Positions 55,030 through 64,000 of a DNA stretch of 64,000 nt are shown here, piece by piece. A program made the translations under genes and the position numbers. The first letter of the stretch is position 1. Each line of letters begins with the position of its first letter. Origin of the DNA: Hyphomicrobium_A sp963759735 (GTDB taxonomy: Bacteria > Pseudomonadota > Alphaproteobacteria > Rhizobiales > Hyphomicrobiaceae); the NCBI GenBank assembly GCA_963759735.1, contig CAVXAF010000007.1:1076016-1140015 (forward strand). Direction: 5' to 3'. The notes below the pieces were generated by a model. That model worked only from the letters and a program-made list of their open reading frames with translations. It searched no databases and was not told the origin of the DNA.

Positions 55030-56841
55030 CTAGCTCTTGGCCTTGACGTAGGCGCCGGGTGCGTCCTCGATGACTCCCAGACGCTCGCCCGGCTCGCGCG
55101 CGACCGTCCACTCGCCCGAATGCTTGTGCAGCCACTCGGCCCAGTGGGGCCACCACGAACCTGGATGCTCCTTGGCGGTCGCCTGCCAGGCTTCCAACGT
55201 CTTGGGGCGCTTGGCACTCGTCCAATACTGGTATTTCATCTTGTCGGGCGGGTTGATGACGCCGGCGATGTGGCCGGAACCAGACAGCACGAACTCGACG
55301 TCGCCGCCAAACAGGAGAGAGCCGGCGTAGACAGAGCGCGCCGGGGCGATGTGGTCTTCTTTGGTGGCGAGCTCGTAGACCGGGAGCTTCACCTTGTGCA
55401 TGTCGAGGCGGGTGCCGGCGACGGTGAGGTCGCCTTTCGCCAGACGGTTCTCATTGTAGAACTCGCGCAGGTAGTAGTTGTGATTGGCGGCGGTCATGCG
55501 CGTCGAGTCCTGGTTCCAATACAGGAGATCGAACGGAAAGGGCTTCTTGCCGAGCAGGTAGTTGTTGACGATGTACGGCCAGATGAGATCGCGCGGGCGC
55601 AGCATGTTGAACACGTTGGCCATGCGCGAGCCGTCTAGGTAGCCGCGCTCCGACATCAATTCATTCAGCGCTTCGAGCTGCTCGTTGTCGGTGAACAGCA
55701 GCAGGTCGCCGGCGAGCTTGAAGTCGATCTGCGTCGCCAGGAAGCTGGCAGAATTGACGAGATCCTCGCCGCGCGCGCCGAGGTAGGCCAGCGTCGTCGC
55801 CAGTAGCGTGCCGCCGACGCAGTAGCCAACGACATTCACTTTATCGACGCCGGTCTCGCGCTTGACGGCATCAGCTGCCGTGAGGATGCCCTCCTGCATG
55901 TAGTCCTCGAAGGACTTGTGCGAAAGCGAAGCGTCCGGGTTGACCCACGATATAATGAAGACGGTCAGTCCCTGGGAGACGAGGAACTTGATCTGGCTTT
56001 TCGTCGGGGTGAGGTCGAGGATGTAGTACTTGTTGATCCACGGCGGGACCATAAGAAGCGGGATCTCGCGCACCTGGTCGGTGGTCGGCGCGTACTGGAT
56101 CAACTGAAAGATGTCGTTCTGGAAGACGACCTTGCCGGGCGTCGTCGCCAGGTTGCGGCCGACCTCGAAGGCAGTGGCGTCGGTCTGGCTGATCTTCAGC
56201 AGGTCGCCGGACTTGCGCATGTCCTCGGCCAGCAGTGACATGCCCTGCACAAGGTTCTCGGCGTTGGTAGCGAGCGTCTCGCGCAACACCTCGGGATTGG
56301 TCAGCGGGAAGTTCGACGGCGACAGGGCGCTCGCCACCTGGCGCAGGTAGAACTCGGCACGCTGGCGGGTGCGGTCATCGAGGCCGTCGGTGTTGTGCAG
56401 CATGTCCTCGGCCCACTTGGCAGTGACGAGGTAGGCCTGCTTCCAGAAATCGAAATAGGGGTTGGCTGACCACTCCGGATCCTTGAAGCGGCTGTCGCCA
56501 GCCTCGGGCTCGGCAACCGGTGCGACATTCTCGCCGAACATGCGGCGCACGGTGTTGTTCCACAGCTCGGCGTAGGAGCGCAGAAGCGTGCCCTGCGATT
56601 CGGCGAAGCGAGCCGGATCGGCCAGCCACTGGCGGCCGAGATCGGAGAGCGTGGTGGTCGCCTCGGTGATCTCGGTCGCCGCTGAGTAGGGACCCATCTT
56701 GGCGTCGTTGCGCTCGATGAACTCGGTCAGGACGTTGCCGCCCTGCTCGAAGAGGCGCAGCAGGTTGCGGGCGAGCTCCTCGGCGTTGACCGCCTGGAAG
56801 GCCGGCGTGTCGGCATCTGGCTCGGGTTTGGGCTTAGGCAT
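55030..56841 (-). CDS. phaC: Class I polyhydroxyalkanoate synthase
   Basis: The 603-residue PhaC polymerises (R)-3-hydroxyacyl-CoA on the granule surface. The lipase-like box with the catalytic Cys is 'VNVVGYCVGGTLLATTLAYL'. The Asp is in the 'VYELATKEDHIAPARSVYAG' region and the His in 'LSGSGHIAGVINPPDKMKYQ'. The N-terminal region 'NYFLL..'-type class I features, 'PLLMVPPWINKYYILDLTPT' and 'VFIISWVNPDASLSHKSFED' fit class I length. No phaE/R partner adjoins and phaAB are not in the window. It is divergent to the aminotransferase region. Confidence 0.96.
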   Translation of the reverse strand: MPKPKPEPDADTPAFQAVNAEELARNLLRLFEQGGNVLTEFIERNDAKMGPYSAATEITEATTTLSDLGRQWLADPARFAESQGTLLRSYAELWNNTVRRMFGENVAPVAEPEAGDSRFKDPEWSANPYFDFWKQAYLVTAKWAEDMLHNTDGLDDRTRQRAEFYLRQVASALSPSNFPLTNPEVLRETLATNAENLVQGMSLLAEDMRKSGDLLKISQTDATAFEVGRNLATTPGKVVFQNDIFQLIQYAPTTDQVREIPLLMVPPWINKYYILDLTPTKSQIKFLVSQGLTVFIISWVNPDASLSHKSFEDYMQEGILTAADAVKRETGVDKVNVVGYCVGGTLLATTLAYLGARGEDLVNSASFLATQIDFKLAGDLLLFTDNEQLEALNELMSERGYLDGSRMANVFNMLRPRDLIWPYIVNNYLLGKKPFPFDLLYWNQDSTRMTAANHNYYLREFYNENRLAKGDLTVAGTRLDMHKVKLPVYELATKEDHIAPARSVYAGSLLFGGDVEFVLSGSGHIAGVINPPDKMKYQYWTSAKRPKTLEAWQATAKEHPGSWWPHWAEWLHKHSGEWTVAREPGERLGVIEDAPGAYVKAKS

Positions 56842-57020
56842 TTTACCCTTGGAGGCTTAAGCGGCGGCGGCAAAGTATCTAGTGTATGCCCATGTTTTGC
56901 GACATTGCGCGGGCAGTGTCACTTGGACGTGTGGACAATCTGGGTCCAACGGGCAGAAATTGCTGGTGGCCGAATCGTCATCGCGTCGCGCCACGCAACA
57001 TCGGAAACGGTAAGCAAGAC

Positions 57021-57278
57021 ATGCAGCCGTGGGAAGCTTGGCGCAGGTTGCAGTCGCGAACCGCGCACGGGTGCAGTGCCGTATGGAGGGGTGCCGTGCT
57101 GTGCGCGGGGCTCGTCATGGCCGGCTGCTCGTCGGTCGCCACGCCGTTACCGGACCTGAAGCCGAGCCATTCGACCTCAATGTCGCAGCAGCAGCAGAAG
57201 GAGGCAGTGGATGCCCTCAACCGCAAGCGCGACACGCATGAACAGGACGCCGAGCGGCAGATCGAGGACGCCAAGTAG
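57021..57278 (+). CDS. Small lipoprotein
   Basis: The 85-residue protein starts MQPWEAWRRLQSRTAHGCSA. A hydrophobic segment 'VWRGAVLCAGLVMAGCSS' ends in a lipobox (VMAGC). The mature part is short, Gln/Asp/Glu-rich and helical ('QQQQKEAVDALNRKRDTHEQ'). It is likely attached to the outer or inner membrane. The start could be further downstream. Similar small lipoproteins occur in Rhizobiales. Function unknown. Confidence 0.65.
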   Translation: MQPWEAWRRLQSRTAHGCSAVWRGAVLCAGLVMAGCSSVATPLPDLKPSHSTSMSQQQQKEAVDALNRKRDTHEQDAERQIEDAK

Positions 57279-57500
57279 CCTGGCGGAGTGCATGCGGTTC
57301 CCAACCGGCGATCCACCATATTTGCTGATCGACGCTCCCAAACGCCGTTGATCGCGGCCCGCGAGGGCTAGAGGTCTGGACGGAGGGCGCCGGCAGGGCG
57401 TAAACACGAGGCCCGGTCACATGCGGCCAAGTCTCACGCTGCCCGGCTTAACCGTCTACCCGCCGCGCATGTCCGATCCTGTCCCTGATAGAGGCGTCCC

Positions 57501-58727
57501 GTGCACGAGGACTTCCATCGTATCAAGCGTCTGCCGCCCTACGTTTTCGCCGAGGTCAATCGGCTGAAGGCGGCGGCCCGCACGCGTGGAGCCGACATCA
57601 TCGATCTGGGCATGGGCAACCCGGACCTGCCGACGCCGCAGCACATCGTCGACAAGCTCGTCGAGACGATCGCCAAGCCGCGCACGCACCGCTATTCCGC
57701 TTCCAAGGGTATCCCGGGGCTGCGCCGCGCGCAGGCGGCCTATTATGAGCGGCGCTTCGGCGTGAAGCTCGACCCGGAGACGCAGATCGTCGCGACCATG
57801 GGCTCCAAGGAAGGCTTCGCCAACATGGCGCAGGCCATCACGGCGCCGGGCGACGTGATCCTGGTTCCCAACCCGACGTACCCGATCCATGAGTTCGGCT
57901 TCCTGCTGTCGGGCGCGGCTATGCGCCACCTGCCGGCATCGACCGGCGACGATTTCCTGCGCTCGGTGGAAAATGCCTGCAAGCACACCATTCCAGCGCC
58001 GCTCGCGCTGGTGCTGTCCTATCCGTCCAATCCGACGGCCATGACGGCAGACCTCGACTTTTACAAAGAAGCCATCGCGCTGGCCAAGAAGCTCAATCTC
58101 ATCGTGCTGTCGGACATCGCCTACGCGGAAATCTACTTCGACGGCAACCCGCCCCCGTCGGTGCTGCAGGTTCCCGGCGCCATGGATATCGCCGTCGAGT
58201 TCACCTCGCTGTCGAAGACCTACAACATGCCCGGCTGGCGCATGGGCTTTGCCGTCGGCAACGAGCGCCTGATCGCGGCTCTGGCGCGCATCAAGTCGTA
58301 TCTCGACTACGGCGCGTTCACGCCGATCCAGGTGGCGGCGGCCGCGGCGCTGAACGGCCCGCAGCAATGCGTCGATGAAATTCGCGCCACCTATAAGAGC
58401 CGCCGCGACTGCCTCGTCGAAAGCTTCGGCCGTGCCGGCTGGAATATTCCCCCGCCGCCCGCGACCATGTTCGCCTGGGCGCCGGTGCCTGAGCCGTTCA
58501 AGCACCTGGGCTCGGTGGAGTTCGCCAAGCTGCTGGTCGAGAAAGCGAGCATCGCCGTGTCCCCGGGGCTCGGCTTTGGAGAATACGGCGAAGGCTACAT
58601 CCGTATCGCATTGGTCGAGAACGAGCATCGCATCCGGCAAGCCGCCCGCAACCTCAAAAAGTTCCTCGCCCAGGCCCCGGAAACATTGCATAACGTGATC
58701 CCGATTCAGCACAAAGCCAGCCGCTAA
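57501..58727 (+). CDS. alaC: Class I/II aminotransferase, AlaC-like (GTG start)
   Basis: The 408-residue PLP aminotransferase most likely interconverts alanine and glutamate. Blocks are 'IIDLGMGNPDLPTPQHIVDK', 'RYSASKGIPGLRRAQAAYYE', 'VPNPTYPIHEFGFLLSGAAM', 'VLSYPSNPTAMTADLDFYKE', and the PLP Lys in 'EFTSLSKTYNMPGWRMGF'. The start MHEDFHRIKRLPPYVFAEVN is a GTG. It is 14 bases upstream of hom and heads the alaC-hom-glpX-recJ series. LL-diaminopimelate aminotransferase is a less likely alternative in this sequence group. Confidence 0.9.
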   Translation: MHEDFHRIKRLPPYVFAEVNRLKAAARTRGADIIDLGMGNPDLPTPQHIVDKLVETIAKPRTHRYSASKGIPGLRRAQAAYYERRFGVKLDPETQIVATMGSKEGFANMAQAITAPGDVILVPNPTYPIHEFGFLLSGAAMRHLPASTGDDFLRSVENACKHTIPAPLALVLSYPSNPTAMTADLDFYKEAIALAKKLNLIVLSDIAYAEIYFDGNPPPSVLQVPGAMDIAVEFTSLSKTYNMPGWRMGFAVGNERLIAALARIKSYLDYGAFTPIQVAAAAALNGPQQCVDEIRATYKSRRDCLVESFGRAGWNIPPPPATMFAWAPVPEPFKHLGSVEFAKLLVEKASIAVSPGLGFGEYGEGYIRIALVENEHRIRQAARNLKKFLAQAPETLHNVIPIQHKASR

Positions 58728-58741
58728 CCCTCAGCGATACA

Positions 58742-60082
58742 ATGCAAAAGCCTCTGACCCTGGGCATTGCCGGCCTTGGCACCGTCGGCGCTGGCCTGCT
58801 CGAATTGCTGCAGACGCATCAGGAGCGTCTGACGGCGCGCGCCGGACGCCCGCTCAAGGTGGCCGGCATCTCGGCGCGCACAAAGGGCAAGAAGCGGGCG
58901 GGCACCGAGGGTATTCCCTGGTTCGATGATCCGGTGGCGCTCGCCAAGGACGACAGCATCGACGCGTTCGTCGAGTTGATCGGTGGATCGGACGGCGTCG
59001 CCAAGGCGGCGGTCGAAGCGGCACTGCAAGCCGGCAAGCACGTCGTCACTGCAAACAAGGCGCTGATCGCCAAGCATGGCGTCGCGCTCGCCAAGCTGGC
59101 TGAGGAGAAGGGCGTGGCGCTCAACTTCGAAGCGGCGGTGGCGGGCGGCATCCCGGTCATCAAGACGCTGCGCGAATCCCTCGCCGCCAACGAGGTGCGG
59201 CGCGTCTACGGCATCCTCAACGGCACCTGCAACTACATCCTGTCGACGATGACGGACCAGCACCGCTCGTTCGCCGAGGCGCTGAAGGAAGCGCAGGAAC
59301 TCGGCTACGCGGAGGCCGATCCGACCTACGACATCGGCGGCTTCGACACCGCCCACAAGCTCGCCATCCTGACCAGCCTCGCGTTCGGTACGGAACTGAG
59401 CTTCGATCAGGTCGACGTCGAGGGCATCCAAGCCATCAGCGAGGTCGATATCGAGGCAGCCCAGGACATGGGCTACGCCATCAAGCTGCTGGGCGTGGCG
59501 ATGCGCTCGGACGGTGGCATCGAGGCGCGCGTGCACCCGGCCATGGTGCCGGAAGAATCGGCCATCTCGGAGGTTTGGGGCGCCACAAACGCGGTTGCCA
59601 TCGATGCTGACTTTTGCGCCAGCCTGCTGCTTGTCGGCCCAGGCGCCGGCGGCCGCGCGACCGCGTCGTCGGTTGCCAGCGACATTTTGGATATCGCCCG
59701 CGGCAGCGTCATGCCGCCGCTTGTCACACCTACGCGCAACCTGAAACCCTATACGAAGTCCAAGTTGGGTGCGCACCAAGGAGCCTACTACGTGCGGCTT
59801 TCGGTCTACGATCGTCCCGGCGCCATCGCGTCTATCGCCAAGCGCATGGGCGATCAGGAAATATCCATAGAAAGCATCGTGCAGCGGCGCCCGCGCGCGG
59901 TCGTGCCGGGCAGTAGCCCGCGACATCAGCCGGGCTCGCCGGCGCTCGTCATCATGATCACGCACGAGACGACGGAGGCAGCGATCCGCGGCGCGGTCGA
60001 GGCGATCGAGCAGGACGGCAAGGTGTCGGAGCGCCCGCAGGTCATTCGAATTGAGAAGCTCGGCGAAGGCGATCGGCTGTAG
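58742..60082 (+). CDS. hom: Homoserine dehydrogenase
   Basis: The 446-residue NAD(P)H-dependent enzyme reduces aspartate semialdehyde to homoserine for Thr and Met. The Rossmann motif is 'LGIAGLGTVGAGLLELLQTH', catalytic parts are 'HVVTANKALIAKHGVALAKL', 'GILNGTCNYILSTMTDQHRS' and 'AEADPTYDIGGFDTAHKLAI', and the C-terminal ACT domain begins 'YYVRLSVYDRPGAIASIAKR'. The ACT domain indicates threonine feedback control. It is tightly followed by glpX (18 bases). Confidence 0.96.
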   Translation: MQKPLTLGIAGLGTVGAGLLELLQTHQERLTARAGRPLKVAGISARTKGKKRAGTEGIPWFDDPVALAKDDSIDAFVELIGGSDGVAKAAVEAALQAGKHVVTANKALIAKHGVALAKLAEEKGVALNFEAAVAGGIPVIKTLRESLAANEVRRVYGILNGTCNYILSTMTDQHRSFAEALKEAQELGYAEADPTYDIGGFDTAHKLAILTSLAFGTELSFDQVDVEGIQAISEVDIEAAQDMGYAIKLLGVAMRSDGGIEARVHPAMVPEESAISEVWGATNAVAIDADFCASLLLVGPGAGGRATASSVASDILDIARGSVMPPLVTPTRNLKPYTKSKLGAHQGAYYVRLSVYDRPGAIASIAKRMGDQEISIESIVQRRPRAVVPGSSPRHQPGSPALVIMITHETTEAAIRGAVEAIEQDGKVSERPQVIRIEKLGEGDRL

Positions 60083-60100
60083 CCGAGAAGGAATGGGACG

Positions 60101-61087
60101 ATGGCGGTAGATAATGGTTGGGGGCTTGACCGCCTTTTGGTGCTCGAGGTGACGCGTGTCACCGAGGCGGCGGCGATTGCCGCGGCGCGGTTGCGCGGAC
60201 GCGGTGCGGAGAAGGCGTCCGACAAGGCGGCGGTCGATGCAATGCGTCGCGAACTCGCCAAGCTGCCGATCCGCGGCACGGTGGTCATCGGCGAAGGCGA
60301 GATGGACGAGGCCCCGATGCTCTACATCGGCGAGAAGGTCGGCTCGGGTGAAGGGCCTGAAGTCGACATCGCCGTCGACCCGCTTGAGGGCACGACGATG
60401 TGTGCCAAGTCGATGCCGAACGCTCTCGCTGTGCTCGCCATGTCCGAGCAGGGCGGCCTGCTGCACGCTCCCGACATGTACATGAACAAGATCGCCATCG
60501 GTCCGGGCTACGCGCCCGACCTGGTCGATCTCGACGCGCCGGCCGGCGACAACGTCCTGGCGCTGGCCAAGGCGAAGGGCGTGCCGATCTCCGACATCAC
60601 CGCCTGCATCCTTGACCGGCCGCGTCACGCCGAGCTGATCGCCGCCGTGCGCGCCGCCGGTGCCGCGGTGCAGCTCATACCCGACGGAGACATTGCCGGC
60701 GTCATCTGGACGACCGATCCCGACGAGACGGGCATCGACATCTATCTGGGCTCGGGCGGCGCGCCTGAAGGCGTTCTCGCGGCGGCTGCTTTGCGCTGCA
60801 TCGGCGGGCAGATCCAGGGCCGGCTGATGCCTGCGAACGATGAAGAACGCGCCCGCGCTGCGGTCATGGGCATCACCGACATCAATCGCAAATTCACGCT
60901 CGAGGACATGGCGGCCGGCGACGTGATCTTCTCCGCCACCGGCGTCACCGACGGCTCGCTGCTCGACGGCGTGCGCTTCCACGGCGAGTTCGCCGAGGTG
61001 GATTCGGTCGTGATGCGCTCCAAGAGCGGCACGGTGCGCCGCATCCGCTCGAAGTCCCGCGACGTTGCCGGACGCTTCGGCACCTAG
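60101..61087 (+). CDS. glpX: Class II fructose-1,6-bisphosphatase
   Basis: The 328-residue GlpX-type phosphatase makes fructose 6-phosphate in gluconeogenesis and, in autotrophs or methylotrophs, in carbon cycles. Metal/substrate motifs are 'GTVVIGEGEMDEAPMLYIGE' and 'VDIAVDPLEGTTMCAKSMPN', with 'DRPRHAELIAAVRAAGAAV' and 'ATGVTDGSLLDGVRFHGE' later. Length and frame are normal. Placement after hom is conserved in Rhizobiales. Confidence 0.95.
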   Translation: MAVDNGWGLDRLLVLEVTRVTEAAAIAAARLRGRGAEKASDKAAVDAMRRELAKLPIRGTVVIGEGEMDEAPMLYIGEKVGSGEGPEVDIAVDPLEGTTMCAKSMPNALAVLAMSEQGGLLHAPDMYMNKIAIGPGYAPDLVDLDAPAGDNVLALAKAKGVPISDITACILDRPRHAELIAAVRAAGAAVQLIPDGDIAGVIWTTDPDETGIDIYLGSGGAPEGVLAAAALRCIGGQIQGRLMPANDEERARAAVMGITDINRKFTLEDMAAGDVIFSATGVTDGSLLDGVRFHGEFAEVDSVVMRSKSGTVRRIRSKSRDVAGRFGT

Positions 61088-61162
61088 GTTCGAAGCGCTT
61101 GAATAGCTGCCACCGTTCCTGAAGAATGGCCGGACGCGAAGCGTCTTGGCGGAGGAGCGAGC

Positions 61163-61678
61163 GTGGACGAGCGCGATGGCGGGGGCTACTCGGTCACCTA
61201 TGGCGGCGAGGAGATAGAGGCGCCGGTGTATGTGGTCGCCCTGGTCGCGGCTGGTACGCTGGCCGCCGGCCTCGTCACCGGAGCCACCCTGTGGCTTGCC
61301 ATCGGCGTCATCGCGGCGGGGGTCACCTATTACAACGTGCCGCTGCTCGAGCGCCGCCCGGCCATGGGCGCCAACCAGTATGGCATCTTCATCCAGGGTT
61401 TCGGGCTGATCCGCTGGCGGGCCATTGACCGCATCGAACTCGTCGAACTGGCGGTGCGCGCCAGTACGATCCACGAGCTGCAGATCAGCCTCAAGGAGCG
61501 CCTGTCGAGCGCTCTGGTCGCCGACTGGCGCCGTCAGCCCTTCTACCGCTCGCTCATGCGGCTGCCGTGGTCGATGGCGCGCTCCAATGTGGTCGGCGTC
61601 AATCTCGAGCCCTTCAACAAGGAGCCCGAAGACGTCCACCGCACGCTTGTGCGATTGTGGAAGCACTATCGCAGCTGA
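61163..61678 (+). CDS. Membrane protein with PH-like domain (GTG start)
   Basis: The 171-residue protein has two adjacent hydrophobic helices ('APVYVVALVAAGTLAAGLVT', 'GATLWLAIGVIAAGVTYYNV') and a cytoplasmic part ('NQYGIFIQGFGLIRWRAIDR', 'IELVELAVRASTIHELQISL') that looks like a bacterial PH/YdbT-type fold. It sits between glpX and recJ, same strand. Start is GTG 61163 with GGAGGA upstream. Function unknown. Confidence 0.7.
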   Translation: MDERDGGGYSVTYGGEEIEAPVYVVALVAAGTLAAGLVTGATLWLAIGVIAAGVTYYNVPLLERRPAMGANQYGIFIQGFGLIRWRAIDRIELVELAVRASTIHELQISLKERLSSALVADWRRQPFYRSLMRLPWSMARSNVVGVNLEPFNKEPEDVHRTLVRLWKHYRS

Positions 61679-61770
61679 GTGGCCCTGTGGATAAGCCGCC
61701 CCCTCGTATCGCCAACTCGTCGTCCGGGTGGTCAAGTTCGCCTGAGGCGAATCAATCCGGGGGCAAGCCA

Positions 61771-63609
61771 ATGGTTGCGGCGCGCAAACAGCGAGAGGCC
61801 GCGACGGCAGCGGCGCCGTTCCTCGGAGTTGCCGCCTCGGCGCGCGGATTGGCGTGGCGGGAGCGACTGGTAGGCGAAGCGCATCTGCGCGCCACGGCGA
61901 TCAGCCAACGGCACGGTCTGCCGGAGTTATTGGGGCGCGTGCTGGCGGCGCGCGGCGTCTCCATCGACGACGTGCCGGTGGTACTCAACCCGACGCTCAA
62001 GGCCCTGATGCCTGATCCATCGAGCGTGCGCGACATGGACGCCGCCGCCGCGCGATTGGCCGACGCGATCGAGAAGCGGCAGTCGGTGGCGATCTTTGGC
62101 GACTATGACGTCGACGGCGCTTCTTCGGCGGCGCTTGTTGCGCGCTATCTCACCCATCACGGCCTGACGCCGCGCATCTACATTCCCGATCGCCTGTTCG
62201 AGGGCTACGGGCCGAACCCGGCCGCCATCGAAGGGCTGGTCAAGGACGGCGCGCAGCTCATCGTCACGGTCGACTGCGGAACGACGAGCCGCGGTCCCCT
62301 GGCGCGCGCAGGCGAACTCGGCTGCGACGTGGTTGTCATCGATCACCATCAGGCCGACGAGGAGCTGCCGTTGGCGTGCGCGGTGGTCAATCCCAACCGC
62401 CAGGACGACGTGTCCGGACTTGGACATCTGTGCGCGGCAGGCGTCGTCTTTCTGGTGCTCGTTGCGACGACGCGCGAACTGCGCCGCCGCGGCTTCTATG
62501 CGAACGGCACGGCCGAGCCCGATCTGATGGCCGAGGTCGATCTCGTGGCGCTGGCGACGGTCGCCGACGTGGTGCCGCTCACCGGCCTCAACCGCGCCTA
62601 CGTTACGCAGGGGCTGCAGGTCATGCGCTGGCGCCGCAACAAGGGCCTCAAAGCGCTGTTCGATGCGGCGGGGCTGAACGAAGCGCCCTCGCCGTACCAT
62701 CTCGGCTTCATCCTAGGACCGCGCATCAACGCCGGCGGACGCATCGGAGATGCCGCGCTGGGCTCGCGGCTGCTCGCCGGGGAGGACGAGACGGAGGCGG
62801 CGCGCATAGCGGTGTTGCTCGACAAGCTCAACAAGGAGCGGCGCACGCTCGAAAAGCAGATGCTGGAGGAGGCGCTTGCAGAGGCCGACGCGCGTCTGAC
62901 CGCGCGCCCCGACGCTGCGCTTTTGCTGCTCGGATCGCCCACCTGGCACAAAGGCGTCGTCGGGCTGGTGGCCAGCCGGCTGACGGAGCGATTCCGGCTG
63001 CCGTCGTGCGTCATCGCCTGGAACGACGCGACGGGCGGGGAGGGCACCGGATCGCTGCGCTCGGTGGCCGGCGCCGACATCGGCGGGGCGGTGCGTGCGG
63101 CGGTCGCCGCCGGACATCTCGTCAAGGGCGGCGGCCACGCCATGGCTGCGGGTTTGACCGTGTCGCGCGCCAACGTTGGGGTGCTGGAAGATTTCCTCAA
63201 CGCGCGGCTCAGCGACAGCGTCGGGCAGGCGCGCTCGCGCGAAGCGCTCGACATCGACGGCGCCCTGACGCCGGGCGGGGTAACTGACGAGTTGATCGAT
63301 CTGCTCGCGCGCGTGGGGCCGTATGGTCAGGGCAATCCGAACCCGCGCTTCGCCTTTCCGGCCACCGGCGTCAAGTTCGCCAAGGTCGTGGGCGAGGCGC
63401 ACGTGCGCTGCGTGTTGCAATCGGCGGACGGGAGCAAGCTCGAGGGCATCGCCTTTCGTGCCGCCGGGCAGCCGCTCGGCGACCTGCTGCTGTCCTCGGG
63501 CGGCCTGCCGCTGCACGTCGCCGGCAGCGTCAAGCGGTCGTCCTTCAACGGGCGCGATCGCCTCGAGGTGCACATCGACGATGCGGCCGATCCACGTCGC
63601 CAGAGCTGA
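61771..63609 (+). CDS. recJ: Single-stranded-DNA exonuclease RecJ
   Basis: The 612-residue 5'-3' ssDNA exonuclease works in RecF recombination and mismatch repair. Motif I is 'SVAIFGDYDVDGASSAALVA', the DHH motif is 'CDVVVIDHHQADEELPLACA', later blocks are 'VALATVADVVPLTGLNRAYV' and 'GPRINAGGRIGDAALGSRLL', and the DHHA1 motif is 'GHLVKGGGHAMAAGLTVSRA'. I use ATG 61771 (MVAARKQREAATAAAPFLGV). The preceding part of the open frame overlaps the upstream gene. Confidence 0.95.
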   Translation: MVAARKQREAATAAAPFLGVAASARGLAWRERLVGEAHLRATAISQRHGLPELLGRVLAARGVSIDDVPVVLNPTLKALMPDPSSVRDMDAAAARLADAIEKRQSVAIFGDYDVDGASSAALVARYLTHHGLTPRIYIPDRLFEGYGPNPAAIEGLVKDGAQLIVTVDCGTTSRGPLARAGELGCDVVVIDHHQADEELPLACAVVNPNRQDDVSGLGHLCAAGVVFLVLVATTRELRRRGFYANGTAEPDLMAEVDLVALATVADVVPLTGLNRAYVTQGLQVMRWRRNKGLKALFDAAGLNEAPSPYHLGFILGPRINAGGRIGDAALGSRLLAGEDETEAARIAVLLDKLNKERRTLEKQMLEEALAEADARLTARPDAALLLLGSPTWHKGVVGLVASRLTERFRLPSCVIAWNDATGGEGTGSLRSVAGADIGGAVRAAVAAGHLVKGGGHAMAAGLTVSRANVGVLEDFLNARLSDSVGQARSREALDIDGALTPGGVTDELIDLLARVGPYGQGNPNPRFAFPATGVKFAKVVGEAHVRCVLQSADGSKLEGIAFRAAGQPLGDLLLSSGGLPLHVAGSVKRSSFNGRDRLEVHIDDAADPRRQS

Positions 63610-63621
63610 CGAGTTTGGCTC

Positions 63622-63786
63622 TCAGGGGGCCTTGTTGCGGGGCTGGAACAGGCTCAGCACGACGACCGCGCAGACGACGCCGATGGCACCCGCCGCCAGC
63701 GTACCGGGCCACAGGAAGCGGTCGATCAGGAACACGGTGAAGAGCCCGGCGGCGAGGCCGAGGAGGCTGCGGGCGAGGGGGTGCAT
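63622..63786 (-). CDS. Small two-helix membrane protein
   Basis: The 54-residue protein starts MHPLARSLLGLAAGLFTVFL and continues with 'IDRFLWPGTLAAGAIGVVCA' and 'VVVLSLFQPRNKAP', giving two transmembrane helices with a short loop. GGAGAAA lies six bases before the ATG. It converges with recJ. No known family, but composition and RBS support it. Confidence 0.6.
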   Translation of the reverse strand: MHPLARSLLGLAAGLFTVFLIDRFLWPGTLAAGAIGVVCAVVVLSLFQPRNKAP

Positions 63787-63925
63787 GGCTTTCTCCGGCA
63801 TCGCGTGCGAGGAGCTGGACCGATAGCAGATCCTGCCTGTGCCAGCATAGCGGAGCTGCGCTTAATCGCGCAGTGGGGCGTTGCTTGCGCGAGGCGGGAA
63901 ACGCCCCTATAGGGATGGCCCTGCC

Positions 63926-64000
63926 GGTCCCTTCGTCTATCGGTTAGGACGCGAGATTTTCAATCTTGAAAGACGGGTTCGACTCCCGTAGGGACCGCCA
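63926..64000 (+). tRNA. tRNA-Glu (anticodon TTC)
   Basis: The full cloverleaf ends exactly at the window edge: acceptor GGTCCCT/AGGGACC, D-arm 'CGTCTATCGGTTAGGACG', anticodon loop TTTTCAA with TTC, T-arm GGTTCGACTCC, and encoded GCCA end at 63997-64000. Confidence 0.97.

Noticed and set aside
58724..61771. 1015-codon open frame on the minus strand opposite hom, glpX and the following gene
   Set aside because: The antisense frame of GC-rich genes stays open by codon bias. The encoded sequence is His/Arg/Asp-rich without any domain pattern, and the sense strand carries three clear genes.

Overview
This 64 kb window looks like chromosomal DNA of an alphaproteobacterium of the order Hyphomicrobiales (rhizobia/Hyphomicrobium-like). 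The evidence is the high GC, CpdR, TrcR (DUF1013), GapR (DUF2312), a bactofilin, DUF1036, DUF1244 and DUF2735, a eukaryote-type glutamine synthetase GlnII, a ROSE-type hsp20 leader, mmgR/alpha-r8-like sRNAs, PHA synthase and PqqA. The genus cannot be fixed from sequence alone. I see no phage, plasmid, CRISPR, transposase or secretion-system island. The content is core and lineage-conserved, with a few accessory small genes.

Layout. 1-3.5 kb: the end of an AsmA-like protein, speD (AdoMet decarboxylase) behind an unusual leader, and a secreted DUF459 SGNH hydrolase. 3.5-9.8 kb: gltD and gltB (minus). 10.2-13.3 kb: hsp20 with a ROSE leader, a small secreted protein, a lysophospholipase-like hydrolase and a HisN-type phosphatase. 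13.5-13.8 kb: two tandem alpha-r8-like sRNA genes. 13.9-16.7 kb: N-formylglutamate amidohydrolase, cpdR, tRNA-Val, rpmJ and a TPR protein. 17-24 kb: pyk with DUF1036, a second N-formylglutamate amidohydrolase with DUF1244 and gapR, a bactofilin with a coupled unknown gene, and several small unknown proteins. 24.2 kb: a free-standing pqqA with its own promoter and terminator. 24.5-30.4 kb: a minus-strand series maoC, ribF, ileS, lspA and a lipoprotein. 30.6-36.4 kb: trcR, an acyl-CoA synthetase, two DUF465 proteins, purE, purK and rpsU. 36.4-43.3 kb: hydrolase, cupin, terpene-cyclase-like protein, bpt, rimK and small membrane proteins. 43.4-50.9 kb: acyl-ACP/CoA synthetase, metY, lpxD, a sensor kinase and glutaminase. 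51-57.3 kb: DUF2735/glnII, a serine hydrolase, a VIT-family transporter, phaC and a lipoprotein. 57.5-63.6 kb: alaC, hom, glpX, a membrane protein and recJ. The window ends with tRNA-Glu.

Nitrogen assimilation is a recurring theme: GOGAT (gltBD), GlnII with DUF2735, glutaminase, two formylglutamate hydrolases and an alanine aminotransferase. Lipid and PHA metabolism is represented by phaC, a MaoC hydratase and two acyl-CoA synthetases, next to sRNAs of a family linked to PHB storage in Sinorhizobium.

Data quality. At least 25 one-base frameshifts break otherwise well-conserved genes, including essential ones (speD, gltB, hisN, pyk, gapR, bactofilin, ileS, rimK). They fall between 1.5 and 42.5 kb, and the last 20 kb appear clean. 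I read most of them as base-calling or assembly indels rather than pseudogenes. Broken genes are annotated over their full inferred span.
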